Below, piece by piece: positions 18,169-27,905 of a DNA stretch of 64,000 bases (its first letter is position 1; each line of letters starts with the position of its first letter). The stretch covers positions 447,667-511,666 of the forward strand of contig NZ_CP065362.1 in the NCBI RefSeq assembly GCF_019904295.1, given 5' to 3'. The notes under the pieces were generated by a model. That model was not told where the DNA came from. It was given only the letters and a program-made list of their open reading frames with translations, and searched no databases. The stretch is from Ruegeria sp. SCSIO 43209 (lineage in GTDB: Bacteria; Pseudomonadota; Alphaproteobacteria; Rhodobacterales; Rhodobacteraceae). The position numbers and the translations under genes were made by a program.

Positions 18169-19707
18169 TCAAGCAGTCCTCAAAAAGGGTTCCTGACTGG
18201 TCAAACTCGCATGAGCAAGTACTTCGGTCAGAGTCATCAAAAGAGATTGCGCGTTCGCCTCAGGATTAGGGAAGTCACTTCGGTAATGTCCGCCACGCGA
18301 TTCTCGGCGCAGATCGGCAAAGACCGCGATCGAAAGCGCGACTAGTGCCGGGTCAGAAGCGCAGGCAGCGGTTTCGACCAACGGAGACAACTTTGAAATG
18401 ACTTGACGCAATCCCACCTCGTCGCGGATCAAACCCAGAAATTTTGTAGCCAAAGGCCGGACAGAGCTAGGGTCAGAACGAGGCAGAGCGGTAACTGTAG
18501 GAACAAATGACAGGTTTCTCATTTCTGCCTTGGCAACATCATTTGCGGCGCGGCATCCCATCACCACCGCCTCTAGCAGTGAATTGCTAGCAAGGCGATT
18601 GGCACCATGCAGGCCAGTGGCCGCGCATTCACCTATGGCCCAAAGGCCTGACAGAGTGCTTCTTCCATACTCATCAACGGCGATACCGCCCATGTGGTAA
18701 TGCGCAGCCGGAAGTATCGGTATGGGATCGCGCGCCGGATCAATTCCGGTTGCTGCGCACAATGCATGGATGCCAGGGAACCGCTGGACAAATTCGGCAC
18801 CAAGCGCGGCACGAGCATCAAGAAACACTCGCCCACCTTCCAATATGACCTGATGCACGGCACGAGCCACCACGTCACGCGGGGCCAGTTCAGCCCCCGG
18901 AATATGCGACATGAAGCGCTTGCCGGTTTGGTCAATCAGAATTGCGCCTTCGCCCCGGACGGCTTCACTGACCAATGCCAGTGGTGTCTGCTTGGCATCC
19001 AGCGCTGTGGGATGAAACTGGACAAATTCCATATCGCGCAACGCTGCCCCGGCGCGGGCGGCCATCATGACACCCTGGCCGAAATTACCTGAAGGGTTGG
19101 TGCTGACACCAAACAGACCGCCGCAACCGCCTGTCGCCATAACGACCTGAGATGTGCGCAATACCTCTGCTTGGGCATCTTTTTGCAGATGAACGCCTGT
19201 GACGTGTCCGTCTAGCGTCAACACCCGTCGGGCTTCGACTCCGGTCAAGCAAGTGATCGACTGGCATTGCAACACGGCACTCGCAAGGGCCGATGTGATT
19301 TCGGCTCCGGTGCGGTCGCCGCCTGCATGCAGTATGCGGCGGCGGGAATGCGCGGCCTCGCGCCCCAAGGCATATGTGCCGTCGGCGGTTCTATCGAAAC
19401 GAACGCCATGTTTCTCTAAACCAGTGATCGCCTTTTGCGCTTCGCAGAGAATGGCCGACGCCAGGGTTTCGTCGCACAGCCCGTCGCCCGCCCGCAAAGT
19501 ATCGGCCAAGTGTTGCGCAGGATCACCATCCGTGCCTAGTTCGGCGGCAATCCCTCCTTGAGCCCAAGCGCTGGAACATTCCTGGCCCAGCCCTGCACGG
19601 GTGATTAGTACTACGGGTTGTGGAGCTAGTTCCAGCGCTGCCGTCAGCCCGGCGATGCCGCCACCGATGATGGCAGTTCGACCATGAAGCCCTTCGAGCC
19701 AGATCAT
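18169..19707 (-). CDS. nadB: L-aspartate oxidase
   Basis: A 512-residue FAD-dependent enzyme that oxidises L-aspartate to iminoaspartate, the first step of bacterial NAD synthesis. The dinucleotide motif is [13 protein letters not shown] at about residues 16-28; other blocks are [27 protein letters not shown] (substrate-binding region) and the FAD segment [16 protein letters not shown]. It overlaps nadA by 4 bases (ATGA). Its product passes to NadA. Confidence 0.96.
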   Translation of the reverse strand: MIWLEGLHGRTAIIGGGIAGLTAALELAPQPVVLITRAGLGQECSSAWAQGGIAAELGTDGDPAQHLADTLRAGDGLCDETLASAILCEAQKAITGLEKHGVRFDRTADGTYALGREAAHSRRRILHAGGDRTGAEITSALASAVLQCQSITCLTGVEARRVLTLDGHVTGVHLQKDAQAEVLRTSQVVMATGGCGGLFGVSTNPSGNFGQGVMMAARAGAALRDMEFVQFHPTALDAKQTPLALVSEAVRGEGAILIDQTGKRFMSHIPGAELAPRDVVARAVHQVILEGGRVFLDARAALGAEFVQRFPGIHALCAATGIDPARDPIPILPAAHYHMGGIAVDEYGRSTLSGLWAIGECAATGLHGANRLASNSLLEAVVMGCRAANDVAKAEMRNLSFVPTVTALPRSDPSSVRPLATKFLGLIRDEVGLRQVISKLSPLVETAACASDPALVALSIAVFADLRRESRGGHYRSDFPNPEANAQSLLMTLTEVLAHASLTSQEPFLRTA

Positions 19708-20675
19708 TTCACTGCCAGCATCCGTTCTACCGCGCGGCGCGCATCTTCGGCGATGGCCGGATCGACGGTGACTTCGTGATGGCCCAGTTCCAATGCGTCG
19801 CGAATGTTGCGCAGACTAATGCGCTTCATATGTGGACACAGGTTACAGGGGCGCACGAATTCCACCTCAGGATGGTTCAGCGCCACGTTGTCGCTCATCG
19901 AGCATTCGGTCAGCAGGCAAACCCGCGTCGGTTTTTTGTCGCCGACGAAATCCGACATGACTGCGGTAGAGCCAGAAAAATCTGCTTCGGCAACCACTTC
20001 GGGCGGGCACTCAGGATGGGCCAGCACCGTAACACCCGGCCACGCTTCGCGCATTTCACGTATATCGGCTGGAGTAAACAGTTCGTGCACCTCGCAATGT
20101 CCATGCCATGCGATCAATTCGACATCGGTCTCTTTGGCGACGTTCTTGGCGAGATACTCGTCCGGGATCATCAACACGCGCGACACCCCGAGGGATTCCA
20201 CCACCTTTACTGCGTTGCCCGACGTGCAGCAGATATCCGATGCCGCCTTCACCGCTGCCGAAGTGTTTACATATGTGATCACCGGAACGTCGGGATGGGC
20301 TTCGCGCAAAAGCGCAATATCCTCGGGTGTGATGGAATCCGCCAGTGAACACCCCGCCCCCAAATCTGGGATCAGCACTGTCTTATCCGGATTCAGCAGC
20401 TTGGCAGTTTCCGCCATAAAATGCACACCAGCCAACACAATTACATCGGCATTAACCTCGACAGCTTCTCGCGCAAGCGCAAGGCTGTCGCCCACGATAT
20501 CGGCAACTCCATGGAAGATCTCCGGCGTTTGGTAATTGTGGGCGAGGATGACCGCATTCCTCTCACGCTTGAGATCAAGGATGGCTTCCAGATCATCTTC
20601 AAACAGCATCCATTCGGGTTGCGGGATGATCTGCTTTACCCGGTCGTAGAGGTCTGGAAGGCGAAAATCTTTCAT
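19704..20675 (-). CDS. nadA: Quinolinate synthase NadA
   Basis: A 323-residue [4Fe-4S] enzyme that condenses iminoaspartate with dihydroxyacetone phosphate to quinolinate. The three cluster cysteines are in [18 protein letters not shown] and [10 protein letters not shown]. There are two in-frame ATGs: 20687 and 20675. The first overlaps GGAGAAG, which is the correctly spaced ribosome site for the second, so I chose 20675. Two palindromic operators lie directly upstream (20689-20707 and 20721-20739). It is the first enzyme gene of the nad operon and follows the regulator nrtR by 77 bases. Confidence 0.95.
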   Translation of the reverse strand: MKDFRLPDLYDRVKQIIPQPEWMLFEDDLEAILDLKRERNAVILAHNYQTPEIFHGVADIVGDSLALAREAVEVNADVIVLAGVHFMAETAKLLNPDKTVLIPDLGAGCSLADSITPEDIALLREAHPDVPVITYVNTSAAVKAASDICCTSGNAVKVVESLGVSRVLMIPDEYLAKNVAKETDVELIAWHGHCEVHELFTPADIREMREAWPGVTVLAHPECPPEVVAEADFSGSTAVMSDFVGDKKPTRVCLLTECSMSDNVALNHPEVEFVRPCNLCPHMKRISLRNIRDALELGHHEVTVDPAIAEDARRAVERMLAVK

Positions 20676-20688
20676 TGGCTTCTCCATT

Positions 20689-20707
20689 TATACTCGAATC
20701 GAGTATA
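20689..20707 (-). promoter_or_regulatory. Candidate NrtR operator 1 (perfect 19-bp palindrome)
   Basis: A perfect inverted repeat, TATACTCGA-A-TCGAGTATA, 14 bases upstream of the chosen nadA start. Its position immediately downstream of nrtR and upstream of nadABC, and the related second site, make it the best candidate for NrtR binding. Confidence 0.7.
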
Positions 20708-20720
20708 TTGAGGTCATGCT

Positions 20721-20739
20721 TATTCTCGATTCGAGATTA
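20721..20739 (-). promoter_or_regulatory. Candidate NrtR operator 2 (19-bp near-perfect palindrome)
   Basis: TATTCTCGATTCGAGATTA shares the CTCGA-N-TCGAG core with operator 1; only one symmetric pair mismatches. The two centres (20698 and 20730) are 32 bases apart, close to three helical turns, so two dimers could bind on one DNA face. Confidence 0.65.
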
Positions 20740-20752
20740 TGTCAAGCGAGGT

Positions 20753-21634
20753 TCAGGACCGGGAGAGAGGTAATCTGACGCCCGACAGCATGCGAGCCTC
20801 TAGAATGGCCGGCCGATATCGGAACAGGCGTGCCGGACGACCACCGGTGCCGCTGGACATTTCGCCGGTATCTTCAATCAATTCCTGCTGATCAATCTGG
20901 CGGCGAAAATTGGGTTTGTGCAGGTGTAGACCAGACAGCGCTTCAACTGTGCGCTGTAACTGCAGCAAGGTGAAGCTTTCGGGCATGAGCTCGAACACAA
21001 CCGGAGAGTATTTTATCTTGGCCCGCAAGCGAGATATGCCGGTGGCGAGAATGCGACGGTTGTCCGCTTCCATGTGACGACCGAATTCAGGAGTGTCAAC
21101 AAGCCCTGCTTCGTACATAAGCTCATAACGTTGCAAAACCAGCTCTTCGTTCCAGGTCTTCCCATTCAGACCAAACAGATAGTCCACACGCTGCAGTTTT
21201 AGCGGATCACTCCCTGCCCAAGCTGAGATACGTTTGATAATTTGTGGTAGTTCTTCGGGGCTGCGATCGCGATGATCCTCCCATGGGAAGTATTGATACC
21301 AGCTACGCCATGCCGGACGTCCAGCACCAGTAGTATCCTGCTCCCGCACCAGACCGAGATAGCTGATCGAGATACGCTGAGAGTTGTCGGCATAACCCGA
21401 GCGTGGATCGCGATCCTTGTCTGCAAAGGTGTAAAGCTGTTCAAGATATCCCACCGGATGGCCGGTCTGCGCCTCAATCCAGGCCCGCAAGCCGCTTTGC
21501 AAGCTGCGGTGTGAAGATTCGAACGGTCCCGAAGGTAGCGCGTTACCGCCACGCAAGGTCATGACACGCGGCTGATCATCAGTCACGGCGATTAGGATAG
21601 CGATCAGTTCGGCAGGGGCTAGTCCACTTGGCAA
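20753..21634 (-). CDS. nrtR: NrtR-type (Nudix-related) regulator of NAD synthesis
   Basis: A 293-residue protein with an N-terminal Nudix-like domain and a C-terminal winged helix (FTLLQLQRTVEALSGLHLHK, then NFRRQIDQQELIEDTG). The Nudix box is degenerate: the segment GPFESSHRSLQSGLRAWIEA lacks the REUXEE glutamates, as expected for NrtR proteins, which sense ADP-ribose or related NAD metabolites instead of hydrolysing them. It precedes nadABC in the same direction. The start is TTG with AGGAAATTCC just upstream. It most likely represses nadABC when NAD is sufficient. Confidence 0.86.
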   Translation of the reverse strand: MPSGLAPAELIAILIAVTDDQPRVMTLRGGNALPSGPFESSHRSLQSGLRAWIEAQTGHPVGYLEQLYTFADKDRDPRSGYADNSQRISISYLGLVREQDTTGAGRPAWRSWYQYFPWEDHRDRSPEELPQIIKRISAWAGSDPLKLQRVDYLFGLNGKTWNEELVLQRYELMYEAGLVDTPEFGRHMEADNRRILATGISRLRAKIKYSPVVFELMPESFTLLQLQRTVEALSGLHLHKPNFRRQIDQQELIEDTGEMSSGTGGRPARLFRYRPAILEARMLSGVRLPLSRS

Positions 21635-21668
21635 GGAATTTCCTGTTTGTAGAATGTCGCGAAGCGTT

Positions 21669-21690
21669 GGTTAGAATGTGCGTTCTAACC
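21669..21690. promoter_or_regulatory. Inverted repeat upstream of nrtR
   Basis: GGTTAGAA (21669-21676) and TTCTAACC (21683-21690) are perfect 8-bp arms with a 6-base spacer, 35 bases before the nrtR start. The sequence differs from the two nadA operators, so it may be bound by another regulator, or by NrtR in a weaker way. Confidence 0.4.
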
Positions 21691-22449
21691 CAAATTTAGT
21701 ACCTTGGCTTGAAGAAAAATACGGTGTGACGGGTGCTTCTTCAGAGAACAAGCATTTCTGGCCCAGTTAATCGTCCCACTGTTCTAACATCAGGTTACTA
21801 CTTTCGGTCCAATGAACCTGAAATACAGTTTCGTCTCACGACTTGAGAAGTGTCGCAAGATATGGGTTCGGGCTGACCAAACAGCCCGTTGAGGTGTTCG
21901 TTTCGCTAAAGTAGTTCTCGAACCGGTCTTACATATGATCTTCTAGAGGCTGCCGTTTCCGCAAAGACATTATTGATTACACTAAATACTTCGATTTGCG
22001 ACACACAGTGTCTTATCGAAATTTGGAAGCGATCATAGCATGTCGCAGCTAAAGTCTGACCACGTCACACTCGACAGTTGGGTTGTGAAGCTTCCTCCAA
22101 CTCGAAGATACCCATCCGACCCGCGGCGCTAAGCGGCCAGTTCTTTGAATCGTTGTACGGGACGGGGTCCAGGAGTGAATTGAAATCTACGGATCGGGAC
22201 CTCTAGGTAGTTTGATATCTTGGCTGATGTTCACAAATTGCAAGTTTCAGAACAACCCAGTTTGATTTTTGCGTCATGCGCTTTGACTTTCTTAGGCTGA
22301 AGATTCTGATCCCGCATTGACACCACGGATGAGAGTGTCCGCGCACGGCGGTAACAATCCAGCAGTCGTTCGGGCGGGGCATTCTGCTGCTCCGATACCA
22401 GCACTACTGGTCGAAAACTTCTCCCGGTCCAATAGTCAGAAAGAGAGAG
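21691..22449. other. Long non-coding gap between nrtR and the split sulfatase gene
   Basis: About 760 bases without a convincing gene. A short minus-strand frame ending near 22132 reads TPGPRPVQRFKELAA and then a stop, which looks like the tail of a decayed gene, but I cannot name the family. No tRNA or repeat was recognised. Confidence 0.4.
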
Positions 22450-22475
22450 GCCCAGGGCAGCAAAACCCTGAGCCA
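22450..22475 (-). terminator. Rho-independent-type terminator after the sulfatase gene
   Basis: On the minus strand GGCTCAGGG-N8-CCCTGGGCC forms a 9-bp stem with one G.U pair, followed by a pyrimidine run (TCTCTCTTTC). It lies 24 bases beyond the stop codon at 22499. Confidence 0.6.
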
Positions 22476-22498
22476 GCTTTCAATCGGACGGTCCCGCC

Positions 22499-24406
22499 TC
22501 AGCCGCCACTCGAGTTTGCTAACCCGGGCTGGGCAAAATCATTGGCGGGTGGTGTCAAATCCTGCGCACCGGTGCCGGGCATCAACTCGAAACCCAAATC
22601 GAATTGATCCAGGGTCGAAGCCAGTTGCGCTACGATCTCGGCGTTGCCCTCAGACTGCGCGGTGCCATCAGCGAGCATCTCGGTCAATCTGCGCTCACCG
22701 GTCATGACCTTTTCCAAGTCCGTGCGGCTCAGACTGATCGAAAGATCGGCGTCTTCCGCCACCTGATCGACGATATGAGTCAGAGTGGCATTGCTCATCT
22801 CGACAACGATGTTCTCGTCCCGGTCGGGGATCGACAGGTTGATGGTGAACTCCATATCGGCGGCTTTGGCGCTATTGACACGAATGGCCAGAAAGTCGAG
22901 CCACATCGTGGTCTGCATGGCCTTGATCGTATCGGGACCGGTGGTCTCGATAGTAGCGCCCTGCGGAATACCGTTGCGCAGTTCGAACGCCGCACCAAGG
23001 AACGAGTTGCGGACCGAAGGGCTTTCCTTCTGATACCCGATCTGCTCGAACGCGTCGGCCAACAGGTCCTTGGCGGCCTGGTTCTGTGGTTCGGCGTAGA
23101 CCAGTTTGTTTAGAATCTCGGTCGCTTCAAGATATTTACCGGTGTCCACCAATTCCTGCCCTTTCGACAGGATTGGCTCGGCGCCGCCCATCATCTCGAC
23201 AAACAGCGGCGCGCTGTCTTCTGGCGACAGAGGTGTGAGCGTGGTGGGGTTGGCATCCCAGTAGCCCAGATAACGGTTTATCACCGCCCGGCTGTTATGC
23301 TCGACCGAGCCATGATAGCTGCGCGCGGCCCATTGCTGCTGCAGGCTTTCCGGCACGTCATAGACGTTGTGAATCTGATTGATGGTCACGCCCTTGTTGG
23401 CCAGATTCAGCACCCCGTTGTTAAGATTGGCGTAAGTGTCACGCTGCGCACGCATCACTTCTTGAATGCGCTCATTTCCGTAACGGGGCCAAGAGTGAGA
23501 GGCGAACATCAACTCGGCATCCTGCCCAAACTTGTACAGCGCGTCATTGACATGCTTGGACCAGCTCAGCGCATCGCGCACCAGTGCGCCACGCAAGGTA
23601 TAGATGTTGTGAATTGTGCCAGTGATGTTTTCCGCCGCCCAGAATGCCTTGAGGTCGGGGAAATAAGTATTCATCTCAGCAGGTGCTTCAGTACCCGGTG
23701 TATTTTGGAAGATCATACGCACGCCGTCTACGATGATCTCTTCATACGCGTCCGAGACATAGCGGGTCGGTTCGATCAGGCCCGTGGTGCCAGCCGAGAT
23801 GTTCTTGCCGATGGACTGATCCACATGGCCGAACGGGCTGCGCGGCAGCAATACGCCGTATTGGAAAAACAGACGGCGGTTCATCACGTTGCCCGCATAG
23901 ACGTTTTCGGAAACCGCATGTTCCATGAAACCTTCGGGCGCGATCACCTCCACACCGTTGGCCACGTCCTCATCGGTGATCACTCCGCGCACACCGCCAT
24001 AATGGTCGGCGTGGGAATGCGAATAGACAACCGCCTTGACCGGCAGTTCGCCCACGGTGTCGTTCAGCAGCTTCAGCGCTGCTGCGGCAGTTTCCTTGGA
24101 GGCCAGCGGGTCAAAGATGATCCAGCCGGTATCGCCACGAATAAAAGTGATGTTGGACAGATCGAAGCCACGCACCTGATAGATGCTGTCGTCGAGAATC
24201 TCGTACAGGCCGAAATTCATGTTCAGGATCGCCTGACGCTGCAACGACGGGTGGATCGAGTCGAACTCTTTGCCCTCGAGCAGATAGTCATAGCTGCCGA
24301 TGTCCCAGGCGACGGTGCCATCCTCGGTTTTGATCTGGCGGTATTCTGGAACCGCAATTAGCCCCTTGCGGCTTTCTTCAAAGTCACGCTCGTCATCGAA
24401 CGGCAT
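22499..24406 (-). pseudogene. Alkyl-sulfatase (SdsA1-like), 3' part of an IS-split gene
   Basis: The catalytic body (about 635 residues) of an alkylsulfatase of the metallo-beta-lactamase superfamily, which releases sulfate from linear alkyl sulfates such as SDS. The zinc motif is SHSHADHYGG; further family blocks are TPGTEAPAEMNTYFP, NIYTLRGALVRD and RSYHGSVEHNSRAVINRYLG, with a helical dimerisation region and a C-terminal SCP2-like domain. The ATG at 24406 falls exactly at MPFDDERDFEE, which in intact homologs lies inside the gene. The frame is open further into the insertion sequence (to 24472), so a signal-less protein might still be made. The missing N-terminus is at 25756-25914. Confidence 0.85.
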
Positions 24407-25755
24407 GTGTGGATGGCTCCTGCATAGCAAGACATTTTTGATCTGATTTGTGCGTTTGTCAGAAGCAGTCATGTGTCCGGCCTGTTTGCGCGGTTTTGAC
24501 CGCTGGCCTTGATGGGTTCCGCAAACCAGGTCCCTTACAGGTTAGCGGGCTGTAACGCCCGGGCCATTCGGCGGGGTGTCCTGGTTTTGGCGGCTGACTT
24601 ATGCACCATCATCTCGCGGGTCTTGCTAACTCGATGTTCCTTTCGTCTCAGACTACAGCGCGTGGGCTGTAAGGTTCGTTGCGGGTGAGCACCGCCCAGA
24701 CGATCCGGGCTGTTTTGTTGGCCATGGCGACGGTCGCAACGCGGGCGGGTTTGCGTTCGAGTAGTGATGTCAGCCACTTGCTGGCGCGTTCGGGGTGTGA
24801 CCTAGTTTGTCGGACCAATGATGTCATGCCGACAACTAACAACGATCGCAGATACTGGTCGCCCATCTTGGTGATCCGTCCCAGCTTCTCCTTGCCGCCG
24901 CTGGATTTGTTCGCGGGCGTCAGACCAAGCCAGGCTGCGAACTCTCGACCATTGCGGAACTGGTGCCCGTCACCGATGCTGGCAATGATCGCGGAGGCCG
25001 TCACAGCGCCAACACCAGGGATCGTACGCAATAGGCGTACGCGTTCATCTTCTTTGGCCACCTGCTTGAGGCGCTCTTCGTACCAGCGGATCCGCTTGTG
25101 CAATGCCATGAGCTGCTCGCACAGATTGTGGATCACTTCGTTGGCAATGTCAGGTAGGTCAAGAACCTCACCCAGAGTTATGTCTTCAGCAAACCCAATT
25201 ACCCTGGCGAACCCTCGTGGGATAAAAATACCAAACTCGGCAACCAGACCACGCAGATTGTTGATGAGTTGCGTTCTCTGGCGCACCAGAAGATCACGCG
25301 CCCGATGTAGGGACAGCAATGATTGCTGCTCGACTGTCTTGATCGCAACAAAGCGCATGGTCGGACGGGTCACAGCCTCGCAGATCGCCTCGGCATCAAT
25401 GGCGTCTGACTTCCCGCGTTTGACGTATGGCTTCACGTACATCGGCGGGATCAATCGCACATCATGGCCCAATGCCGCGAGTTCGCGCGCCCAATGGTGT
25501 GCACTGCTGCAGGATTCCATGCCAATTAGGCAGGGCTCCAACTTGGCAAAGAACGGCAGAAACTGCGTCCGCCGCAACGGTTTGTTGAAAACAACTTCCT
25601 CGGTTGCGGAGATTCCGTGAACTTGAAAAACGTTCTTGGCGAGATCAACGCCGATTGTGGTAACTTGCATGGGGTGGCTCCTCTCATAAGCAGATTTTGA
25701 CACCTGCACTATGGCGCATTGCGACGCCGGTTGAAGCAGGAGCCATCCACCCCAT
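24407..25755 (-). mobile_element. IS110-family (IS1111-type) insertion sequence
   Basis: About 1.35 kb containing one DEDD transposase. Near the ends are perfect 14-bp inverted repeats, TGGATGGCTCCTGC (24410-24423) and GCAGGAGCCATCCA (25736-25749), slightly inside the junctions, as in the IS1111 subgroup of IS110. Removing it rejoins the two sulfatase pieces in frame. CAT occurs at both junctions (24404-24406 and 25753-25755), so the boundary is uncertain by 3 bases; IS110 elements usually make little or no target duplication. Confidence 0.85.
24648..25670 (-). CDS. IS110-family transposase
   Basis: A 340-residue DEDD (RuvC-like) transposase/recombinase. Catalytic residues are visible in IGVDLAKNVFQVHG (first Asp), IGMESCSSAHHWARE (Glu) and KSDAIDAEAI (Asp pair). 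The C-terminal transposase_20 domain has TIPGVGAVTASAII and a serine-rich segment ANKSSGGKEKLGR before MGDQYLRSLLV, where the family's conserved serine lies. GAGAGGAG 7 bases before the ATG at 25670 decides the start over an upstream TTG/GTG extension. The frame is intact, so the element may still be active. Confidence 0.93.
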   Translation of the reverse strand: MQVTTIGVDLAKNVFQVHGISATEEVVFNKPLRRTQFLPFFAKLEPCLIGMESCSSAHHWARELAALGHDVRLIPPMYVKPYVKRGKSDAIDAEAICEAVTRPTMRFVAIKTVEQQSLLSLHRARDLLVRQRTQLINNLRGLVAEFGIFIPRGFARVIGFAEDITLGEVLDLPDIANEVIHNLCEQLMALHKRIRWYEERLKQVAKEDERVRLLRTIPGVGAVTASAIIASIGDGHQFRNGREFAAWLGLTPANKSSGGKEKLGRITKMGDQYLRSLLVVGMTSLVRQTRSHPERASKWLTSLLERKPARVATVAMANKTARIVWAVLTRNEPYSPRAVV

Positions 25756-25914
25756 CAGGTTATTGCGTTGGGTTTGCTGGAATTCGATCGTGTAATCCGA
25801 GGGCAGCTTGCCCTTCGGGTCAAAGTGCTGAGGACTATCATCCTGCGCGACGGCAAGGCCTGAGGTCAGCGTCAAAAGGGTGACGGTCAAGAGTAAGGTG
25901 GTTCGACGGGGCAT
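25756..25914 (-). pseudogene. Alkyl-sulfatase, 5' part (signal peptide) of the IS-split gene
   Basis: 53 codons from the ATG at 25914 to the insertion junction. Residues 1-23 are a Sec signal peptide (PRRTTLLLTVTLLTLTSGL then AVAQ), followed by the start of the mature alkylsulfatase, including DPKGKLPSDYTIEFQQ. It ends at Asn-Asn-Leu and would continue directly with MPFDDERDFEE on the far side of the insertion sequence. As it stands the frame reads into the IS and stops after about 22 foreign residues. Confidence 0.85.
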
Positions 25915-26207
25915 ATATAATCGGTTCCTATCATGAACGCTTCAAAAGAGATCGCAGCGCAGGAGGTCTGACGGGACGAACCACGAGGTTGAAATTCGTC
26001 CCGCCGGTGCATTGACGTCCAGAAGTGCCGAGATGCGCGATCTTTTGGAAGCCGGGTGCCTGCCTGTACGACCAGCAGTGCGGCCCTCTTATCCGCAGAA
26101 TTTTTCCCGAGAAGTGCAAACATGTTGCCACCTGTCGAAAAACACATGTATCAACGAGGCCAACATAATGGTTTTCCTTGGTTTTCCCGAGGCAGAGGGA
26201 TATTGAA

Positions 26208-27905
26208 GTGGATACTACCGAGCGCGAAATTCGGGTACAGATGCAACGTATCCTGGATCATCCGGATTTCACCGCCAGCCCCAAACGCCGCGCATTTCTG
26301 AACTATATCATCGAGGAATATCTGGCCGGTCGTTCAGATCAGATCAAAGGCGTGTCGATTGCCATGTCGGTCTTTGACCGCGACGAAAGCTTCGACCAGC
26401 AGGTCGATCCGATTGTCCGACTTGAGGCGCGGCGACTAAGGCAGGAGATTGACACCTACTATGCCGGGCCCGGTCGGGGCGATCCGATACGTCTCACCAT
26501 GCCCAAAGGAGGATACGCGCCGCGGTTCGAAAAATCTTCACTGCCCAGCCCTGATCAGGCACCTGCTGATGCCCGGCCAAATGCCGGGTTCAGCGGACGA
26601 CGACGCGCTGGGATTGGACTGGCTGTCGCCGTTGGCCTGGCATTGTTTGGGCTAATCTGGGGATTGACCCGTTCAGGGACGCCTGAGGAACAGGCAAATC
26701 ACAGCTTGCCCAAAGGGCCCGTCGTGGCTGTACTGCCCTTTGAAACTCTGGGAGAGGGCCCCGAGTACCTCGCCGATGGTCTTACCCGGCAGTTGACGAC
26801 CGAGTTGATCCGGTTCCGGGACATCTGGGTCTTGCCCCTTGGCAGCACACTGCATTCTGGTGAAACTGAGATTGATACGACGAGCTTGCGTACAGAATTC
26901 AACGCCGATTTCGCGCTGGAAGGCAATGTGATGGACAGGGGCGACACCTTGCGCCTGTCCGCACGCCTCATTGATCTGAAAGACCGAAGATATATCTGGT
27001 CGCAAAGCTATGAGGTCAGCAATACCTCCGAGGAAATTTATGCGGTACAGGACAGCATTATCCGAGATGTAATGGGTAAACTGGCCGGGAAATACGGGCT
27101 ACTGACGCTTGGCGCGATGCGAGATGCCGATAGAATTCCACCCAACAATCGCGATGCTTATGACTGTGTGCTTGGTTATTACAGCTATCAGGTAACCATC
27201 AATCTGGATCGCCATGCCGAAATCAAATCCTGCATCCTGAACGCGCTTGAGAAGGCTCCGGATTATGCCGAGGCCTGGGCGGTGCTGTCGAACCTGTATC
27301 TGCAACAGATACGTTTTGGGCTGGGCGGAAATCGCGAACAGATTCTGGCCGCAGCCGATGCCGCAGCACGCCGGGCGGTCGAGATCGACCCAAATCTGGC
27401 GGCGGGACATCTGATGATGGCCAATATGCGGTTCGTGCTCGGTGATTTTGCCGGGTTCCGAGAGGCCGGGCAACGGGCGATTGACCTGAATCCGAATGAC
27501 ACCGACATTCTGGCCCATTACGGGATGCGTCTGGCGTTCAGTGGCGAATGGGACAAAGGACTTGCTATTGTAGACCGGGCAATCGCTCTGAACCCTGTGC
27601 ATCCTCAGTGGTATCTGTTTCCGCGGGTTTTTTACGAGTTCGACCGGGGCGACTATGAAGCGGCGCTGGCACAATTGGAACAAATCGATATGCCAGGTTT
27701 CTTCTGGACCCATCTATGGCAGGCCGCGCTACACAGCAAACTGGGAAATGGGGAACAGGCCCAGGCGGGTCTACGCAGCTTGTTGGTTCTACGCCCAGAT
27801 TTTTCATCTGTTGCATCGGATATACTTGCCATTTGGCAACTTGACGCCACTTTTAAGGAGAACCTGTTGGCCAGCCTCCAGAAGGCTGGTTTGTCAGATT
27901 CTTGA
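26208..27905 (+). CDS. Membrane-anchored TPR regulator with FlgO/TolB-like domain
   Basis: A 565-residue protein. Residues 1-115 form a module (RILDHPDFTASPKRRAFLNY, VRLEARRLRQEIDTYY) common at the start of bacterial TPR signalling proteins and adenylate-cyclase-like regulators. One membrane span lies at about 135-158 (GIGLAVAVGLALFGLIWGL). It is followed by a periplasmic FlgO/TolB-like domain (VVAVLPFETLGEGPEYLADG) and several TPR repeats to the C-terminus. I chose the GTG at 26208, with AGAGGG upstream, over a TTG at 26178. It is divergent from the split sulfatase; a regulatory link is possible but unproven. Confidence 0.72.
   Translation: MDTTEREIRVQMQRILDHPDFTASPKRRAFLNYIIEEYLAGRSDQIKGVSIAMSVFDRDESFDQQVDPIVRLEARRLRQEIDTYYAGPGRGDPIRLTMPKGGYAPRFEKSSLPSPDQAPADARPNAGFSGRRRAGIGLAVAVGLALFGLIWGLTRSGTPEEQANHSLPKGPVVAVLPFETLGEGPEYLADGLTRQLTTELIRFRDIWVLPLGSTLHSGETEIDTTSLRTEFNADFALEGNVMDRGDTLRLSARLIDLKDRRYIWSQSYEVSNTSEEIYAVQDSIIRDVMGKLAGKYGLLTLGAMRDADRIPPNNRDAYDCVLGYYSYQVTINLDRHAEIKSCILNALEKAPDYAEAWAVLSNLYLQQIRFGLGGNREQILAAADAAARRAVEIDPNLAAGHLMMANMRFVLGDFAGFREAGQRAIDLNPNDTDILAHYGMRLAFSGEWDKGLAIVDRAIALNPVHPQWYLFPRVFYEFDRGDYEAALAQLEQIDMPGFFWTHLWQAALHSKLGNGEQAQAGLRSLLVLRPDFSSVASDILAIWQLDATFKENLLASLQKAGLSDS

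Noticed and set aside
22100..22240. Short minus-strand tail reading TPGPRPVQRFKELAA
   Set aside because: Looks like the end of a decayed gene but I cannot name the family, and the upstream part is closed by a stop within about 20 codons.
23297..24361. Long plus-strand open frame (354 codons) opposite the alkyl-sulfatase body
   Set aside because: Its translation has no recognisable domain, while the opposite strand encodes a clear metallo-beta-lactamase-type sulfatase; it is a shadow frame.
24679..25620. Plus-strand open frame (313 codons) opposite the IS110 transposase
   Set aside because: Rich in Ser/Arg with no motif; the minus strand encodes an intact DEDD transposase.
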